This document shows, one piece after another, positions 26,710-35,556 of a stretch of 64,000 nt of DNA. The stretch is from NCBI GenBank assembly GCA_963677185.1, contig OY781889.1:124001-188000 (forward strand), read 5' to 3'. Position 1 is the first letter of the stretch; each line of letters starts with the position of its first letter. The position numbers and the translations under genes were made by a program. The notes beneath the pieces were generated by a model. The model saw only the letters and a program-made list of their open reading frames with translations. It had not been told where the DNA came from and made no database searches. The DNA comes from G963677185 sp963677185. GTDB taxonomy: Bacteria; Bacillota; Syntrophomonadia; Syntrophomonadales; Syntrophomonadaceae.

Positions 26710-27906
26710 ATGAACCGGCGGGTCATTTTAATTGTACTGGACAGTGTGGGTGCCGGCGCCAGCGAAGACGCAGCCCTGTACGGAGACGCAGGCGCAAACA
26801 CCTTGAAGCACATAGATGCAGCGGTCGGAGGCTTGCGAGTCCCGGTCATGCAAAGTCTGGGCTTGGGCAATGTGCTGGATGCTCCTGGCATCCCCCCGCA
26901 GATTCCAGTTGCCGGAGCCTACGGGCGCATGAAAGAGAAGTCTCCTGGCAAGGACACCACCACCGGGCACTGGGAAATGATGGGTTTGCTGCTTCCCCGA
27001 GCTTTCCCATGCTTTCCGGACGGCTTCCCCCAAGAGCTTATCGGTGAATTTGAACGGCAAATCGGGCGGAAAACGCTGGGCAATATCGCAGCTTCGGGAA
27101 CAGTTATCATTGAAGAGCTTGGTCCGGAACACCTGGCTACCGGCTTTCCCATCGTATATACATCCGCCGACAGCGTCTTTCAAATCGCCGCCCATGAAGA
27201 CGTGATTCCCCTGGAAGAGCTTTACCGAATGTGCAGGATCGCCAGGGCCATACTAACCGGTGACTACGGAGTTGGAAGAGTCATTGCCCGGCCGTTTATT
27301 GGACAGCCGGGAAGCTTTACCCGCCCTCCCCGGCGGCATGATTTTGCCCTGGAACCTCCCCGCCATTTACTGGACATAATTGTAGAATCAGGGCTGAAGG
27401 TGTACGGCGTAGGCAAAATCCATGACATCTTTGCCGGCCGGGCCGTGCCAGAATCGTTCAGCACCGATAATAACGCCGATGGAGTAAATAAGATTGTTAC
27501 CCTGCTGCATAATTCTGAAGCCGGGCTTATTTTTGCCAACCTGATTGATTTCGACCAGTTGTACGGGCATCGCAACGATGCTGCGGGCTATGCCGGCGCT
27601 CTGCAGGAATTCGATTCCATGCTGCCCGGAATCATAGCGGTATTGCAAAGCGAAGACCTTTTGATAATCACTGCAGATCACGGCTGTGATCCCCTTTTTC
27701 CCGGCACTGATCATACCCGGGAAGAGGTACCGCTGCTGGCATGCGCACCCTGGATAAAAGGCGGCCATGATCTGGGCCTTCGTTCCAGCTTCGCAGATAT
27801 CGCCCGGACCATTGCCGATTATCTGGGTCTGAATGCGGCCGAACTGGCCGGCCAGAGCTTCCTGGCGGAACTGCAGAAAGAAGGCGAAGCTTGTGAACGC
27901 TGTTGA
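26710..27906 (+). CDS. deoB: phosphopentomutase
   Basis: 398 residues, usual for DeoB. Alkaline-phosphatase-superfamily metal sites are seen at D11 (VLDSVGAGAS) and in LLIITADHGCDP and GTDHTREEVPLL; the phosphorylated Thr region is GKDTTTGHWEMMG. It interconverts (deoxy)ribose 1-phosphate and 5-phosphate, linking nucleoside phosphorolysis to DeoC. It overlaps the pdp start by 14 bases. The ATG at 26710 follows AAGGGAG. Confidence 0.97.
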   Translation: MNRRVILIVLDSVGAGASEDAALYGDAGANTLKHIDAAVGGLRVPVMQSLGLGNVLDAPGIPPQIPVAGAYGRMKEKSPGKDTTTGHWEMMGLLLPRAFPCFPDGFPQELIGEFERQIGRKTLGNIAASGTVIIEELGPEHLATGFPIVYTSADSVFQIAAHEDVIPLEELYRMCRIARAILTGDYGVGRVIARPFIGQPGSFTRPPRRHDFALEPPRHLLDIIVESGLKVYGVGKIHDIFAGRAVPESFSTDNNADGVNKIVTLLHNSEAGLIFANLIDFDQLYGHRNDAAGYAGALQEFDSMLPGIIAVLQSEDLLIITADHGCDPLFPGTDHTREEVPLLACAPWIKGGHDLGLRSSFADIARTIADYLGLNAAELAGQSFLAELQKEGEACERC

Positions 27907-29200
27907 TATTATTCGTAAAAAACGCGATCGGGAAGAGCTATCCCAGAATGAAATAGCCTTCCTGGTGGCCGGTATAACCGATGGCAGCATCCCCGATTAC
28001 CAGATTTCTGCCTGGGCTATGGCAGTGACCCTTAACGGTATGAGCCATCGTGAAATCGCAGATCTAACCATAGCCATGGCCGGTTCTGGTGAACAGGCGG
28101 ATCTTTCATCCATATCCGGCATAAAAGTAGACAAACACAGCACTGGCGGGGTTGGCGACAAAACCACCCTGGTTGTCGCCCCGATTGTAGCTGCCGCCGG
28201 GATATCCGTCGCTAAAATGTCCGGCCGCGGGCTGGGGCATACTGGAGGCACCATCGACAAGCTGGAATCGATTCCCGGACTGTCCACCGGCCTTTCACCG
28301 CAGGATTTCGTTGACCAGGTGCGTGAAATTGGCCTGGCCGTTATCTCTCAAAGCGGCGGCCTGGCACCGGCTGATAAAAGGCTCTATGCGCTGCGGGATG
28401 TTACCGCGACGGTTGACAGCCTGCCCCTGATCGCATCAAGCATTATGAGCAAAAAAATCGCCTCTGGAGCTGATCGCATCCTGCTGGATGTCAAATGCGG
28501 TTCAGGGGCTTTCATGAGGACCCAGTCTGATGCCGTTCTTCTGGCCGAAACCATGATAGACATCGGCCGTCAAACCGGACGCAGGGTGGGAGCAATCATT
28601 AGCCGCATGGAACATCCTCTGGGCAGGATGATCGGCAATGCCCTTGAAGTGCGCGAGTGCATCGACATCCTGCGCGGCCGTGGACCTGACGATCTCCGGG
28701 AACTATGTCTGGAATTGGCCGCCGCAATGATCTACCTGGCAGATGTTGAACCGTCATTGAACATATGCCGGGATCGCTGTGTTAAGCTTCTGAATGACGG
28801 TTCTGCCTTGGCCCGGTTTATGCTGATGATCGAAAGGCAGGGCGGCAGACTTGACCTGGATTTGCCCGGATATGGACTGCCTGAGGCTCCACTGAAACGA
28901 ATCCTTCAATCACCTCAATCGGGCTATTTAGTCGGTTTTGAAGCTGGCCGAATAGGGCGGGCCTCGGCCATGCTCGGTGCTGGAAGGCAAAAGAAGGAAG
29001 ACACTATAGAGCCCGCAGCCGGAATAGAACTGATGCAGGCCCCGGGCGTCTATATAACCAGAGGCAGTCCGATAGCCGCACTATACAGCAGCGCTCCCAC
29101 GTTGATAGTCCAGGCAGAAGCAATACTGCTGGCGGCCTTTAAGCTTGATGTCAATCCACCGGTTGAAGAACCGTTGGTGCTTGCACGTTTACTGGACTAA
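27893..29200 (+). CDS. pdp: pyrimidine-nucleoside phosphorylase
   Basis: 435 residues from the GTG at 27893, inside the end of deoB. The frame is open 20 codons further up, but family length (about 433) and the start NAVDIIRKKRDREELS fix this codon. The phosphate-binding signature KHSTGGVGDKTTL and the SGRGLGHTGGTIDKLES region are intact. It phosphorolyses uridine, thymidine and deoxyuridine to the base and (deoxy)ribose 1-phosphate, the substrate of DeoB. It forms a two-gene salvage operon with deoB. No purine-nucleoside phosphorylase is adjacent. Confidence 0.96.
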   Translation: MNAVDIIRKKRDREELSQNEIAFLVAGITDGSIPDYQISAWAMAVTLNGMSHREIADLTIAMAGSGEQADLSSISGIKVDKHSTGGVGDKTTLVVAPIVAAAGISVAKMSGRGLGHTGGTIDKLESIPGLSTGLSPQDFVDQVREIGLAVISQSGGLAPADKRLYALRDVTATVDSLPLIASSIMSKKIASGADRILLDVKCGSGAFMRTQSDAVLLAETMIDIGRQTGRRVGAIISRMEHPLGRMIGNALEVRECIDILRGRGPDDLRELCLELAAAMIYLADVEPSLNICRDRCVKLLNDGSALARFMLMIERQGGRLDLDLPGYGLPEAPLKRILQSPQSGYLVGFEAGRIGRASAMLGAGRQKKEDTIEPAAGIELMQAPGVYITRGSPIAALYSSAPTLIVQAEAILLAAFKLDVNPPVEEPLVLARLLD

Positions 29201-29280
29201 TTGGAATATTGAGGTATATTTAAGAGCAGCAGGATAAAATACGATGGTAATTAATAAGCTTCTCAAGGGAGGAACTGCAA

Positions 29281-31710
29281 ATGATGCGCCTTAAGCCCGG
29301 CAATTATGCTTTAGTTGTATCTCTGATTTTCCTGTTCAGCTGTATTCCCTGGCCTCCGGTACAAGCTGCTCCAGCCAGCACCGACTTTTTCGATCAGGCC
29401 AGTTATGAAATGGGTGACACGCTTAACCTGGCTGTCTACGATCCAGCCATGAACATCATCTCTGGAGCAGACGTTCTGGTCGGCAACCTGCATTCTTCAG
29501 CCACTGACCAGGTCGGCATCGTAATAACCATGAATGAAACGCTGGCTGATGACGGTCACTTCACGGCCCAGGCAGTGATCGCATCCAGTTCTGCTGCCAG
29601 CCAGATCGGAGCCCAGCCGGGGGAAACCCTGACCTTTTCTTACACGGCGGGAAGCAATATATACGGCGACACTGCCACCATACTGGCCCCCGCGTTGAGT
29701 TATTCTTCGGCTACCTTCACAGAAGCGGCGGCTGACAACGGAACGATTCAGAACAGCCTCACTCTTACCCTCGCCAACGAAACTTTTACCGTGGCTCCGG
29801 GCAGCAACATGACCGCAGTAACACATTATAACGCCAGTAATGTTCCGGCTGGCCTTACGGCCGTGATAAGCGTCACTTCGAGCACAACAGCCACGCTCCA
29901 ATTAACCGGAGCCGCCACCAGCCACACGTCAGCTAACAGTATCGGCAACATGCAAATAGCTTTTACCAACGCTGCATTCACCGGCAATAACTCCGCCCAG
30001 GTGGCCGGCAGCACCAGAAGCGACCTGGCCGTCACTTTTGTAAGCACAGCCGCCGCTCCTACCTGCCTGTCCGCCAGGACCAACGGCAGCGGCAGCAAGA
30101 TAGAGCTTACTTTCAGCAAAGCGATGTCCAACCCGGCCGGAAAGCAAGCCCAGTTTACGGTAAACGACGGCTCTGTTAACACGGTCAGCAGTATTGAATT
30201 AAACAGCAGCAATAACTATATCTGCGTACTTAACTTAAACCGGGTCATTGACGATGGCGACACGGTAACGGTCACCTACACCGCGGGATCGGTTACCGCT
30301 GGCGATGGCGGTATCCTGGCAAATTTCGGCCCAATGAGCGTTTATAACGTGGTAGACGATACTCCCAGTGCCAGCTATTCTGGAATCACCAATACAGTCA
30401 AAGGCTCCTCCGGCACCTTGCGGGTTACTCTTACTATTACGGTAAAAAATAGCGATCAGGCAGCCCTGGACGATTACGACGCTTATGACTTCGATGTCGA
30501 GATTGACAACGGCGACACTCTTGATTTCCGGGATTCCGAATTCAGCTCGTTTACCAATAACGGAGACGGCACTTACACGGTGGTTTACTACGGCGAAGAC
30601 TATGATACATCGTATTACTTCGATATATGGGCCGATGGGGTCAAAATCGAAACCGATTACGAAGTTGTCACTCCCGATGATTACGATGGCGACGACGATG
30701 AAGACGAAGAATACTACACACTTACTGATTATTCCAAGACCATTCATTACCATGGCGCCACCATATATTTCCCCGATGACGCCTGGACCCGCTCCAGCAC
30801 TGAAATATACGTGGACTACAGCACTAACACCCACAACCTGGATCTGGACGACGACCAGATATTTGCCAGTGACATTTATATATTCACCAAGGAACGCTCC
30901 GGCGATTTCGATCGAGATATTACTATTACCCTGCCTTTTGACGATTATGACATTGACCAGGACGATTACACCATTAGCATCTACTGGTATGACACTTCCA
31001 GCGGAACGTGGAAGGAACTGGACAACGTTGACGTAGATTGGAGCGATGAGGAGGTGAGCGGGAAAACCGATCATTTCACGAAATTTGCATTGATAGCCAC
31101 CGAGATAAACAGCAATAATTCCAGCAACTCAAGCAGCAACCAGTCTAACAATAATATCTGGCAGCACATACCGGCTGAAACCACCTTGCCTTCTTCCTCG
31201 GGTTTTCCCGATACTTACGGGAACTGGGCGGAATTCTATATCCTGGCAATGCAGAAAGCCGGTGTCGTAGATGGCTGTCCGGACGGCCTGTTCCACCCGG
31301 AATGGCAGGTGACCCGGGCTGAATTTGCTACGATGCTGGTACGGGCATTTAATCTGAGCGGGAGCAGCGATACAGTTTTTCCTGATACGGCCAATCACTG
31401 GGCGCGGGAAGCAATTTCTATAGCTGCGGAAAACGGAGTTGTGGAGGGTTACAGCTCCAGGGAGTTTGCCCCCAATGACCTGATTACACGCGAACAAATG
31501 GCGTCAGCCATTGTTAATACGGTGATGCTGGGTGAATCCAGCGGGGACTTAACCTTTTCTGACGCTGGACTCATTTCGCCATGGGCTCGAAAAGCCGTGG
31601 CTCAATGCGTATCAGCAGGCATAATTGTGGGCAATAACAATTATTTTAACCCTCAGGACTATGCAACCCGCGCTGAAGCGGTTACGATTATATACAGGGC
31701 CTGGGAATAA
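29281..31710 (+). CDS. secreted S-layer-homology surface protein
   Basis: 809 residues with a signal peptide (about 1-30, LVVSLIFLFSCIPWPPVQA). It has beta-rich Ig-like modules at about 31-150, 150-255 and 260-365; the third resembles SwmB-type repeats (KIELTFSKAMSNPAG). A further domain has a strongly acidic stretch near 465-480 (YDGDDDEDEEYY), and a Ser/Asn-rich linker lies near 610-630. Three SLH domains fill about 645-809 (e.g. FPDTANHWAREAISIAAENGVVEGY), so it binds pyruvylated wall polymer. The ATG at 29281 follows GGGAGG; the next codon is also ATG. Probably an S-layer or adhesin component. Confidence 0.9.
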   Translation: MMRLKPGNYALVVSLIFLFSCIPWPPVQAAPASTDFFDQASYEMGDTLNLAVYDPAMNIISGADVLVGNLHSSATDQVGIVITMNETLADDGHFTAQAVIASSSAASQIGAQPGETLTFSYTAGSNIYGDTATILAPALSYSSATFTEAAADNGTIQNSLTLTLANETFTVAPGSNMTAVTHYNASNVPAGLTAVISVTSSTTATLQLTGAATSHTSANSIGNMQIAFTNAAFTGNNSAQVAGSTRSDLAVTFVSTAAAPTCLSARTNGSGSKIELTFSKAMSNPAGKQAQFTVNDGSVNTVSSIELNSSNNYICVLNLNRVIDDGDTVTVTYTAGSVTAGDGGILANFGPMSVYNVVDDTPSASYSGITNTVKGSSGTLRVTLTITVKNSDQAALDDYDAYDFDVEIDNGDTLDFRDSEFSSFTNNGDGTYTVVYYGEDYDTSYYFDIWADGVKIETDYEVVTPDDYDGDDDEDEEYYTLTDYSKTIHYHGATIYFPDDAWTRSSTEIYVDYSTNTHNLDLDDDQIFASDIYIFTKERSGDFDRDITITLPFDDYDIDQDDYTISIYWYDTSSGTWKELDNVDVDWSDEEVSGKTDHFTKFALIATEINSNNSSNSSSNQSNNNIWQHIPAETTLPSSSGFPDTYGNWAEFYILAMQKAGVVDGCPDGLFHPEWQVTRAEFATMLVRAFNLSGSSDTVFPDTANHWAREAISIAAENGVVEGYSSREFAPNDLITREQMASAIVNTVMLGESSGDLTFSDAGLISPWARKAVAQCVSAGIIVGNNNYFNPQDYATRAEAVTIIYRAWE

Positions 31711-31729
31711 GATTATTAGGAGGCAGAGC

Positions 31730-32422
31730 ATGGAAAACAAGCTCAAGGGATCACTGTTTGGTTACAGCAAGCAGGAGGTGGAAAAACGTCTCAGCGAAAT
31801 CGACGATACGCATAAGAAGGAAATCTCCGATTTGCAGGGCAAACTGGAAAAGACCCGCCTGACCCTGGCCGCAGCTGAAAAACACCAGGCTGAGCTTCAA
31901 AAGAAGCTGGACACTTTTCTGGAAAGGGAGCATGCCGTAGCTGAAGTCATGCTTTCCGCGCAAAATAGAGCCCGCGAAATGGAAGAAAAGGCCCTGGAGG
32001 CGTCGCAAAAGCTCGAGGCAGACGCACAAGCGCGTATCCGGGATATTGAAGCTGAAATAAATCAGCGAATAAAGCAGACTGAAGAGCAGGCCTTGACCAG
32101 GGCTCGCCGCCTGGAAACTGAAGCTGAAGCCCGTGCCGAACAGATCGAAAGCGATGCCGCCGCCCGCAGCAGCCAAATGATACAGGAAGCAGAATCCCGG
32201 GCGCGAAGCATTGAAGAGGAAGTGCTGACCAGAGTGCGCAATCTGGACCAGGAAGTGGCTGAAAAAATGCAAATGCAGGACCAGGAATTGTCACAGGCCC
32301 GCGACACCAAATTGGCCGAACTGCATATGCTGCAGCAAATAATCGAAGATTTCAAAAGACAGAGCCATGAAATGTTTGAAGAATATTCACGCATTCACGA
32401 AGAAACACAGCTAGAGCTGTAA
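31730..32422 (+). CDS. long coiled-coil protein with DivIVA-like N-terminus
   Basis: 230 residues from the ATG at 31730 after TTAGGAGG, 19 bases past the SLH gene; an upstream extension is in frame but overlaps that gene. It begins NKLKGSLFGYSKQEVEKRLSEID, resembling the DivIVA/GpsB entry motif (F-G-Y-[DS]-x-x-[ED]-V). Nearly all of residues 30-220 is a highly charged heptad coiled coil, with Ala/Arg/Glu repeats like RARRLETEAEARAEQIESD. Such proteins mark poles or division sites, or form cytoskeletal scaffolds. It may also resemble ATP-synthase-b-type stalks, but no membrane segment is present. It is probably co-transcribed with the SLH gene. Confidence 0.75.
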   Translation: MENKLKGSLFGYSKQEVEKRLSEIDDTHKKEISDLQGKLEKTRLTLAAAEKHQAELQKKLDTFLEREHAVAEVMLSAQNRAREMEEKALEASQKLEADAQARIRDIEAEINQRIKQTEEQALTRARRLETEAEARAEQIESDAAARSSQMIQEAESRARSIEEEVLTRVRNLDQEVAEKMQMQDQELSQARDTKLAELHMLQQIIEDFKRQSHEMFEEYSRIHEETQLEL

Positions 32423-32454
32423 TCATCGCAATAACCAAGGAGCAGTTTTCATCG

Positions 32455-32931
32455 ATGCAACCGATAGAAAGAGTCCGCACGTTTCTGGCCAAACATGATC
32501 CGTCGCTTACCATTATCGAACTGGACGCCAATACTGCCACCGCTCCGCTGGCGGCTGCAGCCCTGGGAACCTCGGTGGGCCAGATCGCCAAATCTATTTT
32601 GTTCAAGGGCAAGGATGACCGATACCTGATGATTGTCTCCGCTGGAGACGTCCGCCTGGAGTCCAGAGCTATCAAAGAACTGGCCGGTTGCCGGGTGCGC
32701 ATGGCCAATGCCGAAGAGGTAGCCGATGTAACTGGATTTCCGGTGGGCGGTGTTTGTCCGTTCGCCATTCATGACGAACGGGTGGGAATCTACCTGGATG
32801 CCAGCCTGATTGATTATGACATCGTTTACGCCGCAGCCGGCACTGCCAATTCAGCTCTTCCTATCAGTTACAGCCAATTGCAGGCAGTAACCGGAGGCAC
32901 CCCCTGTAATGTAAGCATTCCATCGCTTTAG
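32455..32931 (+). CDS. YbaK/ProX-family aminoacyl-tRNA deacylase
   Basis: 158 residues, full length for the family. The conserved lysine is in VGQIAKSILFKG, followed by VSAGDVRLESRAIKEL and the GFPVGGVCPFAI loop, all hallmarks of YbaK/INS-like editing domains. These hydrolyse mischarged tRNAs in trans, commonly Cys- or Ala-tRNA(Pro). It starts 33 bases after the coiled-coil gene, so it may share that transcript, although the functions are unrelated. Confidence 0.93.
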   Translation: MQPIERVRTFLAKHDPSLTIIELDANTATAPLAAAALGTSVGQIAKSILFKGKDDRYLMIVSAGDVRLESRAIKELAGCRVRMANAEEVADVTGFPVGGVCPFAIHDERVGIYLDASLIDYDIVYAAAGTANSALPISYSQLQAVTGGTPCNVSIPSL

Positions 32932-33204
32932 ACCGCTTTCAAAGACCATTATTATTATTCAAATCATTGTCATAAACTCAAACCAGCTGAAGTGTATGTT
33001 TTTCTCTTTTCCGCCATTTCTCCCGCTTTAATTTCTTTTTGTTCATTTTTATTTCTCTTTATATTATTGCAATATCATTTTCCATTGTATATGATATGTA
33101 TACTGCATATGCATGCCGTTGGACCTTTAATTTTTATACAGTTATATTGCTGGCATAGGTTGGGCATCCGATTGCCAGGATTGTTTTTGAAAGGAGAGAA
33201 CTGA

Positions 33205-33444
33205 ATGTCTGATTTCAAGTATGAAATGCTGCGAACTATTGCGGTATTATCCGAGAGCAGCAAAGGCTGGCGCAAGGAGATCAGCGTCGTAAACTGGAAC
33301 GACCGCGGACCCAAGCTCGATATCCGGGAATGGAGCCCTAATTACGAACGAATGAGCAAAGGCCTCACTCTTACCAGAGATGAGGCGCTCTGCCTCCAGG
33401 AAGCCTTGACTGGCATCGACCTGGCCGAGATAGGCTTGGGTTAA
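33205..33444 (+). CDS. PC4/p15-like single-stranded DNA binding protein (YdbC type)
   Basis: 79 residues, ATG behind AAAGGAGAG. It has the pattern of bacterial PC4-like proteins: EISVVNWNDRGPKLDIREW and KGLTLTRDEALCLQEAL. Lactococcal YdbC binds single-stranded DNA or RNA as a dimer with the PC4 fold. It is likely a nucleic-acid chaperone acting in transcription or repair. It is monocistronic, and a hairpin lies about 70 bases downstream. Confidence 0.88.
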   Translation: MSDFKYEMLRTIAVLSESSKGWRKEISVVNWNDRGPKLDIREWSPNYERMSKGLTLTRDEALCLQEALTGIDLAEIGLG

Positions 33445-33910
33445 ATTCCAGTTCAGCCAGGCTTGCAAAGCTCGCCAAGAGCCATACAGTGCCACTAATT
33501 CCAATTCCACCGGGACCGATGAGGAAACATTACATAGTTTTTCTCATCGGTCTGGCAAGTATATGGCCGGTTTGTCTTTATTATTGACTTTTCTGATGGC
33601 GTAAAAAAATCGGCAGCATGTATAGCTGCCGAAAATATATCACATTTTCACAGAGGGACGTTTTAACCTGATTGGTAACGGATCCTGCCAGCAGCGTTTT
33701 TACTGACAGCCAGACACATGTTTTTCATCATGAACGTAAGATGCTCAGGCTGGAATGAGTGACCGGGCAGGATATACACGGTTCAGGGAGTAAGCAGGCC
33801 GGTTCAGCCATTCCATTTAATATACTTTTCGATCGCTTTTTAATATATAGATATTATTTGTTTTTTATCTGCCATGTTATCTGGCGGAGAACGGTATCAT
33901 GCAATTAGCG
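33445..33910. other. 466-base intergenic region with two hairpins
   Basis: Lies between convergent ydbC-like and thiolase genes. It contains a perfect 10-base hairpin GACCGATGAG/CTCATCGGTC (33514-33523 with 33543-33552) lacking a clear T-run, and the thiolase terminator at 33603-33631. A 38-codon minus-strand frame ending at 33663 reads rather protein-like but has no ribosome-binding site. Confidence 0.6.
33603..33631 (-). terminator. intrinsic terminator downstream of thiolase
   Basis: Perfect seven-base stem CGGCAGC/GCTGCCG with a seven-base loop; on the minus strand ATTTTTTT follows. It lies about 280 bases past the thiolase stop. Confidence 0.75.
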
Positions 33911-35116
33911 CTAGATGTCCCTGGTCCATATGGAGGCCATGGCCGGTCCGCCGCCCACGCAGAGGGAGGCTCCGCCGATGGTCAGTCCCAGGCGTTCCAT
34001 TTCATAATACAGGCTGACAATAATCCTCAGAGCCGTGCAGCCTACGGGATGGCCCAGGGCGATCCCTGAACCGTTATGGTTCACCTTGTCCAGGTTTAGA
34101 TCCAGCCCGAAGTCTTCCTTCAGCATTCTGCCTACGCCCAGCCACTGGGCTGCGAAAGCTTCATTGATTTCCCAGTAATCCACATCATCGAATTTCAACC
34201 CCGCCCGGGCGAGCGCCTTGGGGATCGCAACCGCAGGCCCGAGGCCCATTACCCGGGGTTCAACTCCTTCATGGCTGATATTCAATAGTCTCATGAGCGG
34301 CTTGAGCCCTAATTCCTTGGCTTTAGCCTTGGACATAATTATAGCCGCCGCAGCTCCGTCGTTAATTCCGGAAGCATTGCCGGCCGTTACCACACCGCCC
34401 TTTTTAAAAGCCGAGGGCAGCTTGCCCAGCGATTCCATGCTGGCATCCGGAATCAAGTGTTCATCGGTATCGAACAACTGCACACCTTTGCGGGTTTTGA
34501 TTTCAACCGGGACGATTTCCCGTTTGAAATAACCTTCCTTTATGGCATTGGCGGCGCGATTGTGGCTCATAACCGCCAGCTGGTCGCATTCTTCCCTGGT
34601 GATGCCATATTTTTCAGCTGCATTTTCAGCGGTAAGTCCCATGTGTCCGGGCACTAGCTCGTCGACCAGCCCGTCTTTCAGCATAGAATCCTCCATTTTG
34701 CCGTCTCCCATGCGATAGCCGCTGCGGGCTTTGGCCAGCAGATACGGGGCGTTGGTCATGCTTTCCACCCCTATAACCAGGGCTATTTCGGTATTCCCCA
34801 GCATAATATTGTTGGCGGCGATTTCCAGGGCCCGCATCCCTGATGCACAGTTTTGATTCACATTGCATGCCGTGCTGCGCGGCGGCAAGCCTATTCTCAT
34901 GGCGACCTGCCGAGCCGGCAGGGAACCCTGGGTTCCTACGTAAATTTCACCCATTGCCAGTTCATCGATTAGATCGGCAGAAATACCGGCCCGGGCTATC
35001 GCCTCCTTACCGGCTGTCATGGCCAGTTCCCTGGCCGAAACATCTTTCAAGCTTCCTGAAAAACGGCCAATTGCGGTTCTGCAGGCGCTTACTAATACTA
35101 CGTCTTGGATACTCAT
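33911..35116 (-). CDS. acetyl-CoA acetyltransferase (thiolase)
   Basis: 401 residues, thiolase II length. The nucleophile is C90 in NQNCASGMRALE. The histidine is in GSGIALGHPVGCTALR, NEAFAAQW is present, and the C-terminal cysteine stands in SLCVGGGPAMAS, where most family members read CIGGGQG. It condenses or cleaves acetoacetyl-CoA with two acetyl-CoA. Its start is divergent from a PAS-type sigma-54 activator, and a -24/-12-like promoter stands about 70 bases upstream (separate entry). In a syntroph this would finish butyrate beta-oxidation. Confidence 0.95.
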   Translation of the reverse strand: MSIQDVVLVSACRTAIGRFSGSLKDVSARELAMTAGKEAIARAGISADLIDELAMGEIYVGTQGSLPARQVAMRIGLPPRSTACNVNQNCASGMRALEIAANNIMLGNTEIALVIGVESMTNAPYLLAKARSGYRMGDGKMEDSMLKDGLVDELVPGHMGLTAENAAEKYGITREECDQLAVMSHNRAANAIKEGYFKREIVPVEIKTRKGVQLFDTDEHLIPDASMESLGKLPSAFKKGGVVTAGNASGINDGAAAAIIMSKAKAKELGLKPLMRLLNISHEGVEPRVMGLGPAVAIPKALARAGLKFDDVDYWEINEAFAAQWLGVGRMLKEDFGLDLNLDKVNHNGSGIALGHPVGCTALRIIVSLYYEMERLGLTIGGASLCVGGGPAMASIWTRDI

Positions 35117-35556
35117 GCACTCTCCTCCTCTTTTGCCACGCTATTAATTCGGTACGGTTTTCTCTATGCCCCCCCTCCGCATAGTTGCAAAATAATACCC
35201 CATCTTTCCTCTTGGAAATTTTTCAGGCTATCAAATGGTCTCCCAACGCATTATTCGCGGAAAAACCAGGGTCGTATTAAATATCACGCAAAAACCATGC
35301 CATAATCTCGTCCTCATCAGCCTGTTCTGGCAAACACGAGCTGTAGCAGCCGCCATGCCGATGATTTGACAAGAGAGCTTTGTTAGAATATTCTGTCTTT
35401 AATTGGCCGTCATTCATCGGAACAGGATCAAAAACAGTTCACCGTGGTATGGATTTGAAACACTTTTCTGCAGGCATGGATAAGCATTAAGCCCCGGCAC
35501 AAGAAATTGCGGTTGCGAAATCGATACCCGGAAGTCAAAATCTCAGGAGGCTCAAA
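35117..35556. other. 440-base divergent regulatory region
   Basis: Separates the divergent thiolase and sigma-54 activator genes. It holds the -24/-12-like element at 35186-35202. No coding frame is convincing, and I did not recognise an activator palindrome. Confidence 0.55.
35186..35202 (-). promoter_or_regulatory. candidate sigma-54 (-24/-12) promoter for thiolase
   Basis: On the minus strand the bases read TGGGG-TATTATT-TTGCA. The GG and GC dinucleotides are separated by exactly ten bases (GG at 35200-35199, GC at 35188-35187), as sigma-54 requires, with a good TTGCA -12 box and a weaker -24 box. It lies about 70 bases before the thiolase ATG and beside a sigma-54 activator gene. Confidence 0.5.

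Noticed and set aside
30235..31074. 279-codon minus-strand frame opposite the SLH protein
   Set aside because: A shadow caused by Asp-rich GAY codons of the real gene; it reads as Val/Ile-rich sequence without a start signal.
33663..33779. 38-codon minus-strand frame (ILPGHSFQPEHLTFMMKN...) in the ydbC-thiolase gap
   Set aside because: GTG start with no ribosome-binding site, preceded directly by a stop, and no family recognised.
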